This document shows positions 16,581 to 23,973 of a stretch of DNA of 64,000 nt, in pieces (positions within the stretch are counted from its first letter, which is position 1; each line of letters opens with the position of its first letter). This stretch comes from Cupriavidus sp. WGlv3. GTDB lineage: Bacteria > Pseudomonadota > Gammaproteobacteria > Burkholderiales > Burkholderiaceae. The notes beneath the pieces were generated by a model. That model had not been told where the DNA came from and did no database searches. It saw nothing but the letters and a program-made list of their open reading frames with translations. Where the stretch lies: positions 1 through 64,000 of the forward strand of contig NZ_JALHRX010000002.1 in NCBI RefSeq assembly GCF_023952475.1. The letters are read 5' to 3'. A program made the translations under genes and the position numbers.

Positions 16581-18553
16581 CAGAATGCGGTGGTCATGCT
16601 GAGGGAAAAGAAGTCGCGGTCGCGCAGCAGGTTGCTGCCGCTACCGCCCCAGTTGTGGGTGTAGTCCAGGCGCATCTTCGTTTCCGGCTTGGTCTTGAAG
16701 TCGATGGTCGCTCCAATCACCGCTGCGCCCGCGCCCTGGATGAAGCCCGGCAGTGCCGTTGCCGAATAGCCGCCGATGCCCTGCATCACGGCGATATCCG
16801 GCGACAGCGACGCGCGCGTGCCGAAGATGTTGGGATAGGTCACCGACGCCGCCAGCACCATGCCCGCCGAAAGCTTCGTCGGCAGCTTGTAGTCGGCGGT
16901 GACCGCATATGGGATGCCGGCGTTGAGCTTCAGCTTCGGGTAGTACGCCAGCGCACCCTCGGCGGTGAGCGTGCCCTCGCTGGCGCCCAGCGCGCGCAGC
17001 AGCCAGCCGAACGATCCCGATGGCGACATGATGTGGATGCCAGTCAGGTGCAGCTGGTAGTGCTGCGTGTCGACCCAGCCCTTGCAGCTGCTGCCGACCG
17101 GCTTCACGGTGAAATCGGCCAGCGCATTGCAGTAGTACGGGTTGCCCGGATCGATCACCGTGGTGGGGTCGATCGCGACGCCATCGCGCGGCCGATAGGA
17201 AAGCTCCGTGCCGATCACCCACTCGCCCGCCTGGAAGTTGTACGACAGGCCGAACAGGTCGCGGTTCTTGCCGTAGTCGAGCGACGCCTGCCAGCCGAAG
17301 GGGTTGGCCGTGGTGGTGCCCACCTGGTAGCTGACGAACGGCACCTTGTCGCTGTAGTGCTGGTAGTAGAAGCCGAGCTCGTTGCCGCTATCGGGGAACT
17401 TGTAGCGCAACGCTAGCCCGCCCTGCCCGGCATTGGTCGGCTTGTTGTCCGGGCCGCGCGGGATGAACGTGCCGGCGCCAAGCAGCGGCCCCACCGGGTT
17501 GGCGCCAGGGTCAGCCAGCTCGCCAGCGCTCAGGCGGCGGTTGTAAGGCAACCCGGTCGCGGGATTGATGCCAACGATCCGGGTGCCGTTGTCGCCGATG
17601 GTGGCGCGCGGAAACGGCGGCAAGCCTGCGGCGCCCAGCGCCGCATTGACCGTCGAGGTCGGGATATAGAGGCCGCGCCCACCACTGCCCACGAAGTCGC
17701 TGGTCGAAAAGAACGTCCCGGGCGCATCGAACACAAAGCTGTTCCACTTCCACTGGTAGAAGGCTTCGATGCCCAGGTCCGGACCCAGCGACGAACTGGC
17801 CGAGACCATCGGCGACGGGATGAACAGGTTCTTTAGCGGCGTGCCGGGCTGGTGCGCCGACGGCAGGTAGATCGGGTTGATCGAGTTCACGCCGCCCGGG
17901 ATGTAGAGGTTTTCACCCCAGCTCAGCACCTGGTTGCCGACGCGCACGCGCGCCTGCTGGTCGCCGACCTCGAACTCCTTGGTCACGTAGGCGTCGAGCA
18001 GGCGCGGGTTGCTGGTGGCAAAGTTGCGCGCCGACGGGTCGAGGTCGCTGCGCCGGGTGTGGTCGACCGCGAAGTCGTAGTTGACCACGCCGCGCAGCAG
18101 CCCGCTCCAGCCGTCGGACGCCTTGACGTACAGGTCGCTGGTCCACTGTGCATTGGCGGACACCGGCTGCCAGCGCTTGTAGTTCAGGTTGCCGTCGTCC
18201 TGGTTCACGCGCAGCACGTCCAGGCTCGACGAGAACACGGCCGGGTTGCTCTGCTGCAGCGGCGTCGGGGCGTCGCCGACGCAACCGCCGTTGTCATTGC
18301 CGACGAAGCTGCAGTTCGTTTTCGACGTGCGCACCGCGACGCCGAACGACACCGTCGAGTCGAAGGCCACCTGCCAGCCGTTGTCGAGCGTCCATTGCGC
18401 GGCGCGGGCCGCTCCTGCATTGGCCCCAGCCAGCACGCCGACGATCGCGGTGCAGACCAGCTTCCGGTCCAGTTTCCTTGCGCTTGCACATGCATTCGCA
18501 CTCGCCCTGCCGATCGCCCCGGCGACCGGTCCCGCGTGATCACGCAGTTTCAT
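16580..18553 (-). CDS. DUF1302 outer-membrane beta-barrel protein
   Basis: The 657-residue protein has a long charged N-region and a signal peptide whose cleavage area is AARAAQW. The mature start WTLDNGWQVAFDSTVSFGVAVRT is typical of DUF1302. The rest is rich in alternating strands (LYVKASDGWSGLLRGVVNYDF, MRLDYTHNWGG) and ends in an aromatic-terminated strand (SLSMTTAF), as expected for an outer-membrane barrel. Its function is uncharacterised. Co-occurrence with DUF1329, RND and YCF48 genes is a recurring arrangement. The gene starts 28 nt after the DUF1329 stop. Confidence 0.85.
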   Translation of the reverse strand: MKLRDHAGPVAGAIGRASANACASARKLDRKLVCTAIVGVLAGANAGAARAAQWTLDNGWQVAFDSTVSFGVAVRTSKTNCSFVGNDNGGCVGDAPTPLQQSNPAVFSSSLDVLRVNQDDGNLNYKRWQPVSANAQWTSDLYVKASDGWSGLLRGVVNYDFAVDHTRRSDLDPSARNFATSNPRLLDAYVTKEFEVGDQQARVRVGNQVLSWGENLYIPGGVNSINPIYLPSAHQPGTPLKNLFIPSPMVSASSSLGPDLGIEAFYQWKWNSFVFDAPGTFFSTSDFVGSGGRGLYIPTSTVNAALGAAGLPPFPRATIGDNGTRIVGINPATGLPYNRRLSAGELADPGANPVGPLLGAGTFIPRGPDNKPTNAGQGGLALRYKFPDSGNELGFYYQHYSDKVPFVSYQVGTTTANPFGWQASLDYGKNRDLFGLSYNFQAGEWVIGTELSYRPRDGVAIDPTTVIDPGNPYYCNALADFTVKPVGSSCKGWVDTQHYQLHLTGIHIMSPSGSFGWLLRALGASEGTLTAEGALAYYPKLKLNAGIPYAVTADYKLPTKLSAGMVLAASVTYPNIFGTRASLSPDIAVMQGIGGYSATALPGFIQGAGAAVIGATIDFKTKPETKMRLDYTHNWGGSGSNLLRDRDFFSLSMTTAF

Positions 18554-18581
18554 GATGGCCTCTCCGTACCCGTGTGATCGC

Positions 18582-19946
18582 TTAGCGCGTGGTGAATCGG
18601 CGCAGGCCGTCCGGCTCGAAGGTCTTCTCCTTCAGGCGTCCTTCGCGTGTGGCCAGCCAGTCCGGCTCCTTGCGGCCCGCGACCACGCGGTCGAGCACCG
18701 CGCGCCGGGTCTGGTGGTCATAGCTGGTGTTGGCCGCCCACACGCAGGCCGGGATTTCCCAGGCCATGTACGGGCCCATCTCGGTCGTGCGCCAGACCTT
18801 GCCCTGCGCGTCGTACATGTCTTCCACCAGGATGGTCCAGGTGTCCTCGTCGAGATAGAACACGCGCTTGGGGAAGGTATGGCGCATGCCGGACTTGAGC
18901 GTGGCCTCCACCACCCACATGCGGTGCAGCTCGTAGCGCGTGTGGTCGCGGCTGAGGAACTTTGGCTTGACGACATCCTCTACCCTGTTCGCGGAAGAGT
19001 TGAGGCGATAGGTGTTGTACGGGACGTACATCTCCTTCTTGCCGACCAGCTTCCAGTCGTAGCGGTCTAGCGGGCCGTTGAACTGCATGTACTGGTCGAC
19101 CGTCAGCAAGTTCTCCGTATTGAGCTGCGGCGCGTCGTACTGGTACGTCGGCGCCCGGCGTACACGGCGCTGGCTGGCGAAGTACAGCCAGACGTCGTTG
19201 GCCTCGGCGAACTTGTACTGCGTGAGCGTGGCATCGCCGGCGATCGACGGCGGGCTGGTGAAGGTGTTGAGGTACAGGCTTTCGATGCCGCGCGCGTCGG
19301 CGACGCCCTTGTTCGACGGCGACCACATCGGCGACGTCTGCCATTCCTCCTGGCCGAGCGGCTCGCCGATGCTGTCGCCGCCTTTGGGCGGGATATAGCC
19401 GGCGTAGCTCATCTGGAAACCCTCGCCCTTCCAGTGCAGCTTGTGGTTCCACATCGCTTCGACGCCGCTCTGCGGGATCGGGAACGGCACGCCGGCGCCG
19501 AGTGCCTCGGCCAGGTTCTGGCCGTTGTCGGCAAGCCTGGCGCTCGCCGCATTCTTCTTCGTGCGCTCGTAGTAGAAGTCCGGGAAGCCGCAGGAACGGC
19601 GCGTCGTATAGACGTCCATGCGGTAGCCCGGGATGGTCTTGACCATCTCGACCTGCCCGGGTGCGAGCTTGTCCTTGTAGCGGTCAACGTTGGCAGCGTC
19701 GATCGACAGCAGGCGCTTGTCGTTCGCATAGGGGTCGGGGCGCGGCGTGCCGGGCTTCCAGCCTCCGGGCGCCTTCATGTCGCCGCCGGTCCATTCCGGA
19801 ATCGACCCGTCCTTGTTGCCGGCGCGCTCGGCACCCACCGGGGTGAGGTCCTTGCCGAGCCGGGCCATGTCCTGCTCGGGAGCGGCGGCGTAAGCTGCGC
19901 CACCGAGCGCAACGGTCGCGCTGATCAACCACGTCGTGTATTTCAT
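18582..19946 (-). CDS. DUF1329 exported protein
   Basis: The 454-residue protein carries a signal peptide (LISATVALGGAAYAAA) and the DUF1329 hallmarks: ARLGKDLTPVGAERAGNKDG near the start, IPEWTGG, and conserved RRSCGFPDFYYERT and HRMWVVEATLKSGMRHTF segments. It is probably periplasmic or attached to the inner face of the outer membrane, with a LolB-like fold. It is the first gene of the envelope set and lies directly downstream of the second copy of the shared promoter module. The biochemical role is unknown. Confidence 0.87.
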   Translation of the reverse strand: MKYTTWLISATVALGGAAYAAAPEQDMARLGKDLTPVGAERAGNKDGSIPEWTGGDMKAPGGWKPGTPRPDPYANDKRLLSIDAANVDRYKDKLAPGQVEMVKTIPGYRMDVYTTRRSCGFPDFYYERTKKNAASARLADNGQNLAEALGAGVPFPIPQSGVEAMWNHKLHWKGEGFQMSYAGYIPPKGGDSIGEPLGQEEWQTSPMWSPSNKGVADARGIESLYLNTFTSPPSIAGDATLTQYKFAEANDVWLYFASQRRVRRAPTYQYDAPQLNTENLLTVDQYMQFNGPLDRYDWKLVGKKEMYVPYNTYRLNSSANRVEDVVKPKFLSRDHTRYELHRMWVVEATLKSGMRHTFPKRVFYLDEDTWTILVEDMYDAQGKVWRTTEMGPYMAWEIPACVWAANTSYDHQTRRAVLDRVVAGRKEPDWLATREGRLKEKTFEPDGLRRFTTR

Positions 19947-20012
19947 CTGTGTCTCCTACCACCAGGTTCAACCGGTTACTGTCCCGGCTTCTTATTTTTT
20001 AAACAGAGTGCC

Positions 20013-20040
20013 TAACATAGGACACTGTGACAAACATAGG
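20013..20040 (-). promoter_or_regulatory. direct-repeat operator over a -35 box (module copy 2)
   Basis: On the minus strand CCTATGTTTGTCACAGTG followed by TCCTATGTTA gives two CCTATGTT units 18 bp apart, with TTGTCA (20033-20028) as -35 box. The -10 region 17 nt further is poor (CACTCT), so the promoter is weak or activator-dependent. It drives the DUF1329/DUF1302/RND operon. Confidence 0.65.
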
Positions 20041-20044
20041 GCGC

Positions 20045-20067
20045 AAAAAAACGGCAGGGTGCTGCCC
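20045..20067 (-). terminator. rho-independent terminator after the RidA gene
   Basis: On the minus strand GGCAG-CACC-CTGCC is followed by C, G and seven T. It lies 13 nt beyond the stop of the RidA-like gene and just upstream of promoter module 2. Confidence 0.75.
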
Positions 20068-20079
20068 GCCGGGACCGGC

Positions 20080-20496
20080 TCAGGCTGCGCCGCAGCCCAC
20101 CACCGCAACCGCCTGGATCTCGATGCAAAGCCCGGGCAGCGCCAGCTCGGTCACGCCGACCGCAGTCCAGGACGGATAGCGGTTGGGGATGTACTCGTCC
20201 TTCACCCTGGTGAACTCGGCTAGCTCGCTGCGAAAGCTGGTGTGGTAGGTCGTCAGCTCGACCACGTCGGCCAGGCTCGCGCCGGCGGCCGACAGCACCG
20301 CTTTCAGCGATTCGAAGGCGATCCGTGCCTGTGCCTCCATCCCTGCGGCCGGGGTCATGGTGGCGTCGACGCCGACCTGCCCGGAGACCCAGACGGTGTC
20401 GCCAACCCGGGTCGCGGGTGAAAAATGGAGGGCGTTGTACAGCGCCTCGGTGCCGGGCGGAATGATGGACTGTCGGTTCATGGTGGGAGTCGTCAT
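20080..20496 (-). CDS. RidA-family protein lacking the deaminase arginine
   Basis: The 138-residue protein has the YjgF/RidA fold (VGDTVWVSGQVGVD, SLADVVELTTYHT, GLCIEIQAVAVV). Archetypal RidA uses an Arg in a FPARSCVEV-like strand to hydrolyse reactive imines. Here the strand reads YPSWTAVGV, so that Arg is absent. The protein may still bind an imine/enamine or act as another type of hydrolase, but imine deaminase activity should not be assumed. It follows the dioxygenase gene by 18 nt and lies close to an amine oxidoreductase. Confidence 0.85.
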   Translation of the reverse strand: MTTPTMNRQSIIPPGTEALYNALHFSPATRVGDTVWVSGQVGVDATMTPAAGMEAQARIAFESLKAVLSAAGASLADVVELTTYHTSFRSELAEFTRVKDEYIPNRYPSWTAVGVTELALPGLCIEIQAVAVVGCGAA

Positions 20497-20514
20497 GTCA
20501 GGGAGGGCCTTGGC

Positions 20515-21348
20515 TTAGATGATTTGCCGGAAACAGGAAGCTCGGAACGGATCGCCTGCCTTCAGCGATGCCAGTTCTTCAACAAACAGGACGCCCGCCG
20601 GCGTGAAGCCCGCATCGCTGTGCTCGGGCAGCGGACTGAAAACCGCATCGTCGCCAAAGAAGCGCATCACCAGCGTGTGGCGATCCGGGAAGTCGGCGTC
20701 GACGGCGCCGCCCCCGTGCAGCACGCCGGGATGCAGCAGCAGCACGTCGCCGGGCCGGGTCGCCCAGGAGACGATGTCGTACGCATCGGGATTGGCACGG
20801 CGCTCGACCTCGATATTCGGCAGCCGCGGCCAGGCGTCACCACCGTGCAAGGGTTCGGTGGGATCGTCAGGGTTCTGGAAGGTGCTGCCGTCGTGGCGCG
20901 TGCCGAGATGCGAGCCGCGGACGATCTCCAGCGCGTTGCGTTTGGGTACCGCTTCGAAACTGATCCAGGCGTTGGCGAAGTGCTTGCCGGCCCAGGGGAG
21001 ATAGGAAGTGTCCTGATGCCAGGGCGAGCGCCCTGCGTTGCCGCCGGCCTTCAGGAACAGTTCCTCGGCGAAATACCAGACGTGCTCGGAGCCCCACAGG
21101 TCGGCAAACAACCTGCCAAAGGGCAGTGCGGCGGCCAGTTCATCCAGCCTGCCCTTGGCAAAGGGATTTGCGTTGTCGACATGCGACTTCTGCACCGAGC
21201 CGTCGAACAGGCTGTGCGCATTAGGACCGGGGTTCTCGATGCCCCAGTCGAACGCCTGCCGGCACAGCGCCAGCTGTTCCGCATTGAGACAGCCTTCGAT
21301 AAGGACGGCCCCGTCCTCCGCGAAAGCCTTGCGCTTGGATTGATCCAT
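20515..21348 (-). CDS. phytanoyl-CoA dioxygenase (PhyH)-family Fe(II)/2-oxoglutarate enzyme
   Basis: The 277-residue protein shows the double-stranded beta-helix iron site: His and Asp in WHQDTSYLPW, a distal His in LLLHPGVLHGGG, and a 2-oxoglutarate-binding Arg in HTLVMRFFGDD. It probably hydroxylates a substrate C-H bond in the cytoplasm. No peroxisomal-type extension is present, as expected for a bacterium. It is the first gene of a two-gene operon with the RidA-like gene and is read from promoter module 3. Substrate assignment beyond the family is not possible. Confidence 0.85.
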   Translation of the reverse strand: MDQSKRKAFAEDGAVLIEGCLNAEQLALCRQAFDWGIENPGPNAHSLFDGSVQKSHVDNANPFAKGRLDELAAALPFGRLFADLWGSEHVWYFAEELFLKAGGNAGRSPWHQDTSYLPWAGKHFANAWISFEAVPKRNALEIVRGSHLGTRHDGSTFQNPDDPTEPLHGGDAWPRLPNIEVERRANPDAYDIVSWATRPGDVLLLHPGVLHGGGAVDADFPDRHTLVMRFFGDDAVFSPLPEHSDAGFTPAGVLFVEELASLKAGDPFRASCFRQII

Positions 21349-21398
21349 GGGTGAACTCCTGTCGTTCCGAGGCCGATTCGTTAATAGGCCAACACACC

Positions 21399-21425
21399 AA
21401 AGTTAGGTCACTATGACAAATATCG
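21399..21425 (-). promoter_or_regulatory. direct-repeat operator over a -35 box (module copy 3)
   Basis: The minus strand reads CGATATTTGTCATAGTGA followed by CCTAACTTT. The -35 TTGTCA is at 21419-21414, and the degenerate second unit CCTAACTT sits in the spacer. The -10 (TGTGTT) is weak. It serves the PhyH/RidA operon and lies about 50 nt upstream of its start. Confidence 0.55.
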
Positions 21426-21440
21426 AAAGAAGAGAAAAGA

Positions 21441-21459
21441 CAGGGTATTCCCTTCCCTG
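21441..21459. other. hairpin resembling the module-linked terminators
   Basis: CAGGG and CCCTG pair around a 9-nt loop. An inner AGGG-TATT-CCCT pairing is also possible. On the minus strand it is followed by TCTTTTC. The first nucleotides match the terminator at 6788-6814. Here no minus-strand gene lies upstream, so it may be a remnant of an earlier gene order. Confidence 0.35.
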
Positions 21460-21511
21460 ACTCGTCATTCATGGCGCGAAGCGATGCCGAAACCATCTAC
21501 ACCGCGGTCTT

Positions 21512-21540
21512 TTGACTTGTTTGTCTTTTCGTCCTATATT
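21512..21540 (+). promoter_or_regulatory. sigma-70 promoter of the second amine oxidoreductase operon
   Basis: TTGACT (21512-21517) and TATATT (21535-21540) are separated by 17 nt. The expected transcript start near 21547 gives a leader of about 29 nt before the ATG at 21576. Confidence 0.75.
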
Positions 21541-21575
21541 TACACTCACATACTACTTTTGGCTTTCACCGAACA

Positions 21576-23138
21576 ATGAGCGAGCACACAAGGCGCCGGG
21601 ATGGCGCGGCACAGGTCGAGGCGATACAGAACAGGGCGCCCGGCTCCGGGCCGGACTCACACACGCGACGCCGGCTGCTCGGCATTGCGGCAGCGGCGGC
21701 GGCCGCATCGCTGGCGGTAGCCGCACCGCATGCCGCCAGCGCCGCACCACTGCGCGCGGGCGCTGCACGCGCACAGCGCGACGTGCTGGACGTGGCCATC
21801 CTCGGCGCCGGCCTGGCCGGACTGACCGCCGCGCGCGACCTGCAGCGCGCCGGCTGCCAGTCCTTCGTGGTGCTGGAGGCGCGCAACCGCGTCGGTGGCC
21901 GCACCTATAACCACGACCTAGGCAACAGCGTGGTCTCCGAAGCGGGCGGCCAGTGGATCGGCCCCGGCCAGACCGCCATTGCCGACCTGGCGCGCGAGCT
22001 CGGCGTCGAGACCTTCGGCACCTATTACGCCGGCAAGACCGTATTCCTCGCCGACAACATCCGCGTAACCCAGGACCTGCATGGGGGCATCGGTGCCCAG
22101 GGACAGGTGGCCGCCAGGCTCAGCGAGATGGCGCGCGGCGTGCCCAGCGGCGCGCCATGGAAGGCGTCGAAAGCAGCGGAATACGACAAGCTGACGCTGG
22201 GGGACTGGCTGGCGCAGCAAGGCCTGAGCAACGAGGAGAAATTCTCCTTCAGCATGGCCGCGACCCTGTCGCTCGGCGCGCCTCCCGCACAACTCGGGCT
22301 GTTGCACTACCTGTCGGTGATCAACAGCGCGAACAGTGACTACGACACGCTCGAGAAGATCAAGGACGGCGCGCAGGAGACGCGCTTCGTCGGCGGCTCG
22401 CAGATTCTCAGCGTCCGGATGGCGCAAGACCTCGGCGACAAGGTCCGGCTGTCCTGCCCGGTGCGCAAGATCGTCGGCTGGGACCGCGAGATCGTCGAAC
22501 TGCATACCGACGGGGGCGTGGTGCGGGCGCGTCACGTGATTGCCGCGCTGAACCCGGCGCTGTGCCAGCAGATCGTGTTCGATCCCCCCCTGCCTCCCGG
22601 CCGGGCACAGTTGCACCGCGCCTGGCCTGCACATGCGCCGATGCGCAAGGCCGCACATGTCTACCCACAGCCGTTTTGGCGCGAGAAAGGCTTCAACGGT
22701 CAGGTGGTGCCGCTCGACGGCCCGCTGATCTGGTCGGTCGACAACTCGCCGCCGGACGGCTCGGTCGGCGTGCTCAGCGCCTTCGTCAAACCTGGCTACC
22801 TGCCGGCCGACCCGAACGCCGCCGAGCCCATCCTGTCCGCCATCTATGCCAGGGCTTTCGGAGACCAGGCGCTGAAGCCCACGCAATACCACGACCTTGA
22901 CTGGGGCAAGGTCGACCCCTGGTCGATGAGCTGCATCAACCCGATGCCCGCCGGCTTCTGGACGAAACTCGGCCAACACCTGCATCCACCGCTGGGCCGG
23001 CTGATCTGGTCGGGGACCGAGACGGCCGACATCTGGGCCGGCGCCATGGACGGCGCCGTGCGCTCGGGACACCGTGCCGCCCTGCAGGCACTCGGCGCGC
23101 TGCAAGCGCCGCTGCCCTCTCCCGTCCCGGAGGCATAA
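21576..23138 (+). CDS. Tat-exported flavin monoamine oxidase-family protein (copy 2)
   Basis: The 520-residue protein carries a twin-arginine signal (SHTRRRLLGIAAAAA) ending near HAASA, the FAD motif AILGAGLAGLTAARDL with LEARNRVGGRT, and the C-terminal FAD site LIWSGTETADIWAGAMDGA. It is clearly paralogous to the protein at 3446-4900 along its whole length. The family oxidises amines to imines. No covalent-FAD Cys is seen. The ATG at 21576 has no clear Shine-Dalgarno, but the preceding promoter fits it. The stop codon is immediately followed by the ATG of the diheme cytochrome gene, which again argues for electron transfer to cytochrome c in the periplasm. Confidence 0.88.
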   Translation: MSEHTRRRDGAAQVEAIQNRAPGSGPDSHTRRRLLGIAAAAAAASLAVAAPHAASAAPLRAGAARAQRDVLDVAILGAGLAGLTAARDLQRAGCQSFVVLEARNRVGGRTYNHDLGNSVVSEAGGQWIGPGQTAIADLARELGVETFGTYYAGKTVFLADNIRVTQDLHGGIGAQGQVAARLSEMARGVPSGAPWKASKAAEYDKLTLGDWLAQQGLSNEEKFSFSMAATLSLGAPPAQLGLLHYLSVINSANSDYDTLEKIKDGAQETRFVGGSQILSVRMAQDLGDKVRLSCPVRKIVGWDREIVELHTDGGVVRARHVIAALNPALCQQIVFDPPLPPGRAQLHRAWPAHAPMRKAAHVYPQPFWREKGFNGQVVPLDGPLIWSVDNSPPDGSVGVLSAFVKPGYLPADPNAAEPILSAIYARAFGDQALKPTQYHDLDWGKVDPWSMSCINPMPAGFWTKLGQHLHPPLGRLIWSGTETADIWAGAMDGAVRSGHRAALQALGALQAPLPSPVPEA

Positions 23139-23783
23139 ATGAAGATGAAGCGCATGATGCTCGCGACGGCCGCGGTAGTGGCGGCGGCGGCCGCATTCCT
23201 CGTTCCCGAACTGGTGGACTACCACCGGTTCGGCTCGGCACTGGACAATCAGGCCCGGGCAAGCCAGGCCGATGGCGGCCCCTGGCCGCAATTTGCGGAG
23301 ACCTGCTTCGCCTGCCATGGTCCGCAAGGGCAATCCCGGAACGCGGAGTACCCGGCCCTGGCCGGGCAGCCGGCAGCTTATCTCGAGGCGCAGCTGCGCG
23401 CGTTCGCCAGCGGGCAGCGCGACAACCCGACCATGGGGCCACTTGCCAGGAGCCTGACCGACGAGCAGATCCGGTCACTGGCAGCCTACTACGCAAGGCA
23501 GGCATCGGCCGACAGCACGGACGCGATGGAGAGCGCCGCGCTCGAGGCGCGCGGCAAGGCCGTGGTCCAGGCGCGCAGCTGCCAGGCCTGCCATGGGGAA
23601 GCACTGACGGGCAAGGAGCTGGCACCGCGTCTCGCCGGCCAGGGGGAGCATTACCTCGCGCACCAACTTGCGGCGTACAAGAGCGGCAAGCGCCATGACG
23701 CGACCGGCGCGATGGACGGCATTGCCGCCACCTTGTCGAACGAAGACATCCCGGCCGTGGCCCGCTATCTCGCCAGGATGTAG
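23139..23783 (+). CDS. diheme cytochrome c (c4-like), copy 2
   Basis: The 214-residue protein has an N-terminal signal/anchor (residues 8-24) and heme sites CFACH (56-60) and CQACH (148-152), with a candidate Met ligand in NPTMGPLA. The heme positions are identical to those of the paralogue at 2780-3436, so the pair was duplicated or acquired together with its oxidoreductase. It starts with no gap after the upstream stop codon. Its likely role is to take electrons from the exported flavoprotein and pass them to the terminal oxidase branch. Confidence 0.9.
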   Translation: MKMKRMMLATAAVVAAAAAFLVPELVDYHRFGSALDNQARASQADGGPWPQFAETCFACHGPQGQSRNAEYPALAGQPAAYLEAQLRAFASGQRDNPTMGPLARSLTDEQIRSLAAYYARQASADSTDAMESAALEARGKAVVQARSCQACHGEALTGKELAPRLAGQGEHYLAHQLAAYKSGKRHDATGAMDGIAATLSNEDIPAVARYLARM

Positions 23784-23973
23784 TGCATCCAGCCTCGGTT
23801 GAGCTGCCTGGAGTGGTGCACTATCGACTTATGAGTTGACCAGCCACGTCACCGCGCCGGCCGGTTTGCACCGGCAGTGGCTGGGCGTATTCTTTCCCTG
23901 AGACGCGGATTCCGGCCGGCCTGCCTCGCCGCTTGCATGCCAGGCGCCAGCCCGCGGACTGCGGGGGTAGATC

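Noticed and set aside
20080-20496. Calling the RidA-like protein an imine deaminase
   Set aside because: The catalytic Arg position holds Trp/Ser, so the name would overstate what the sequence shows.
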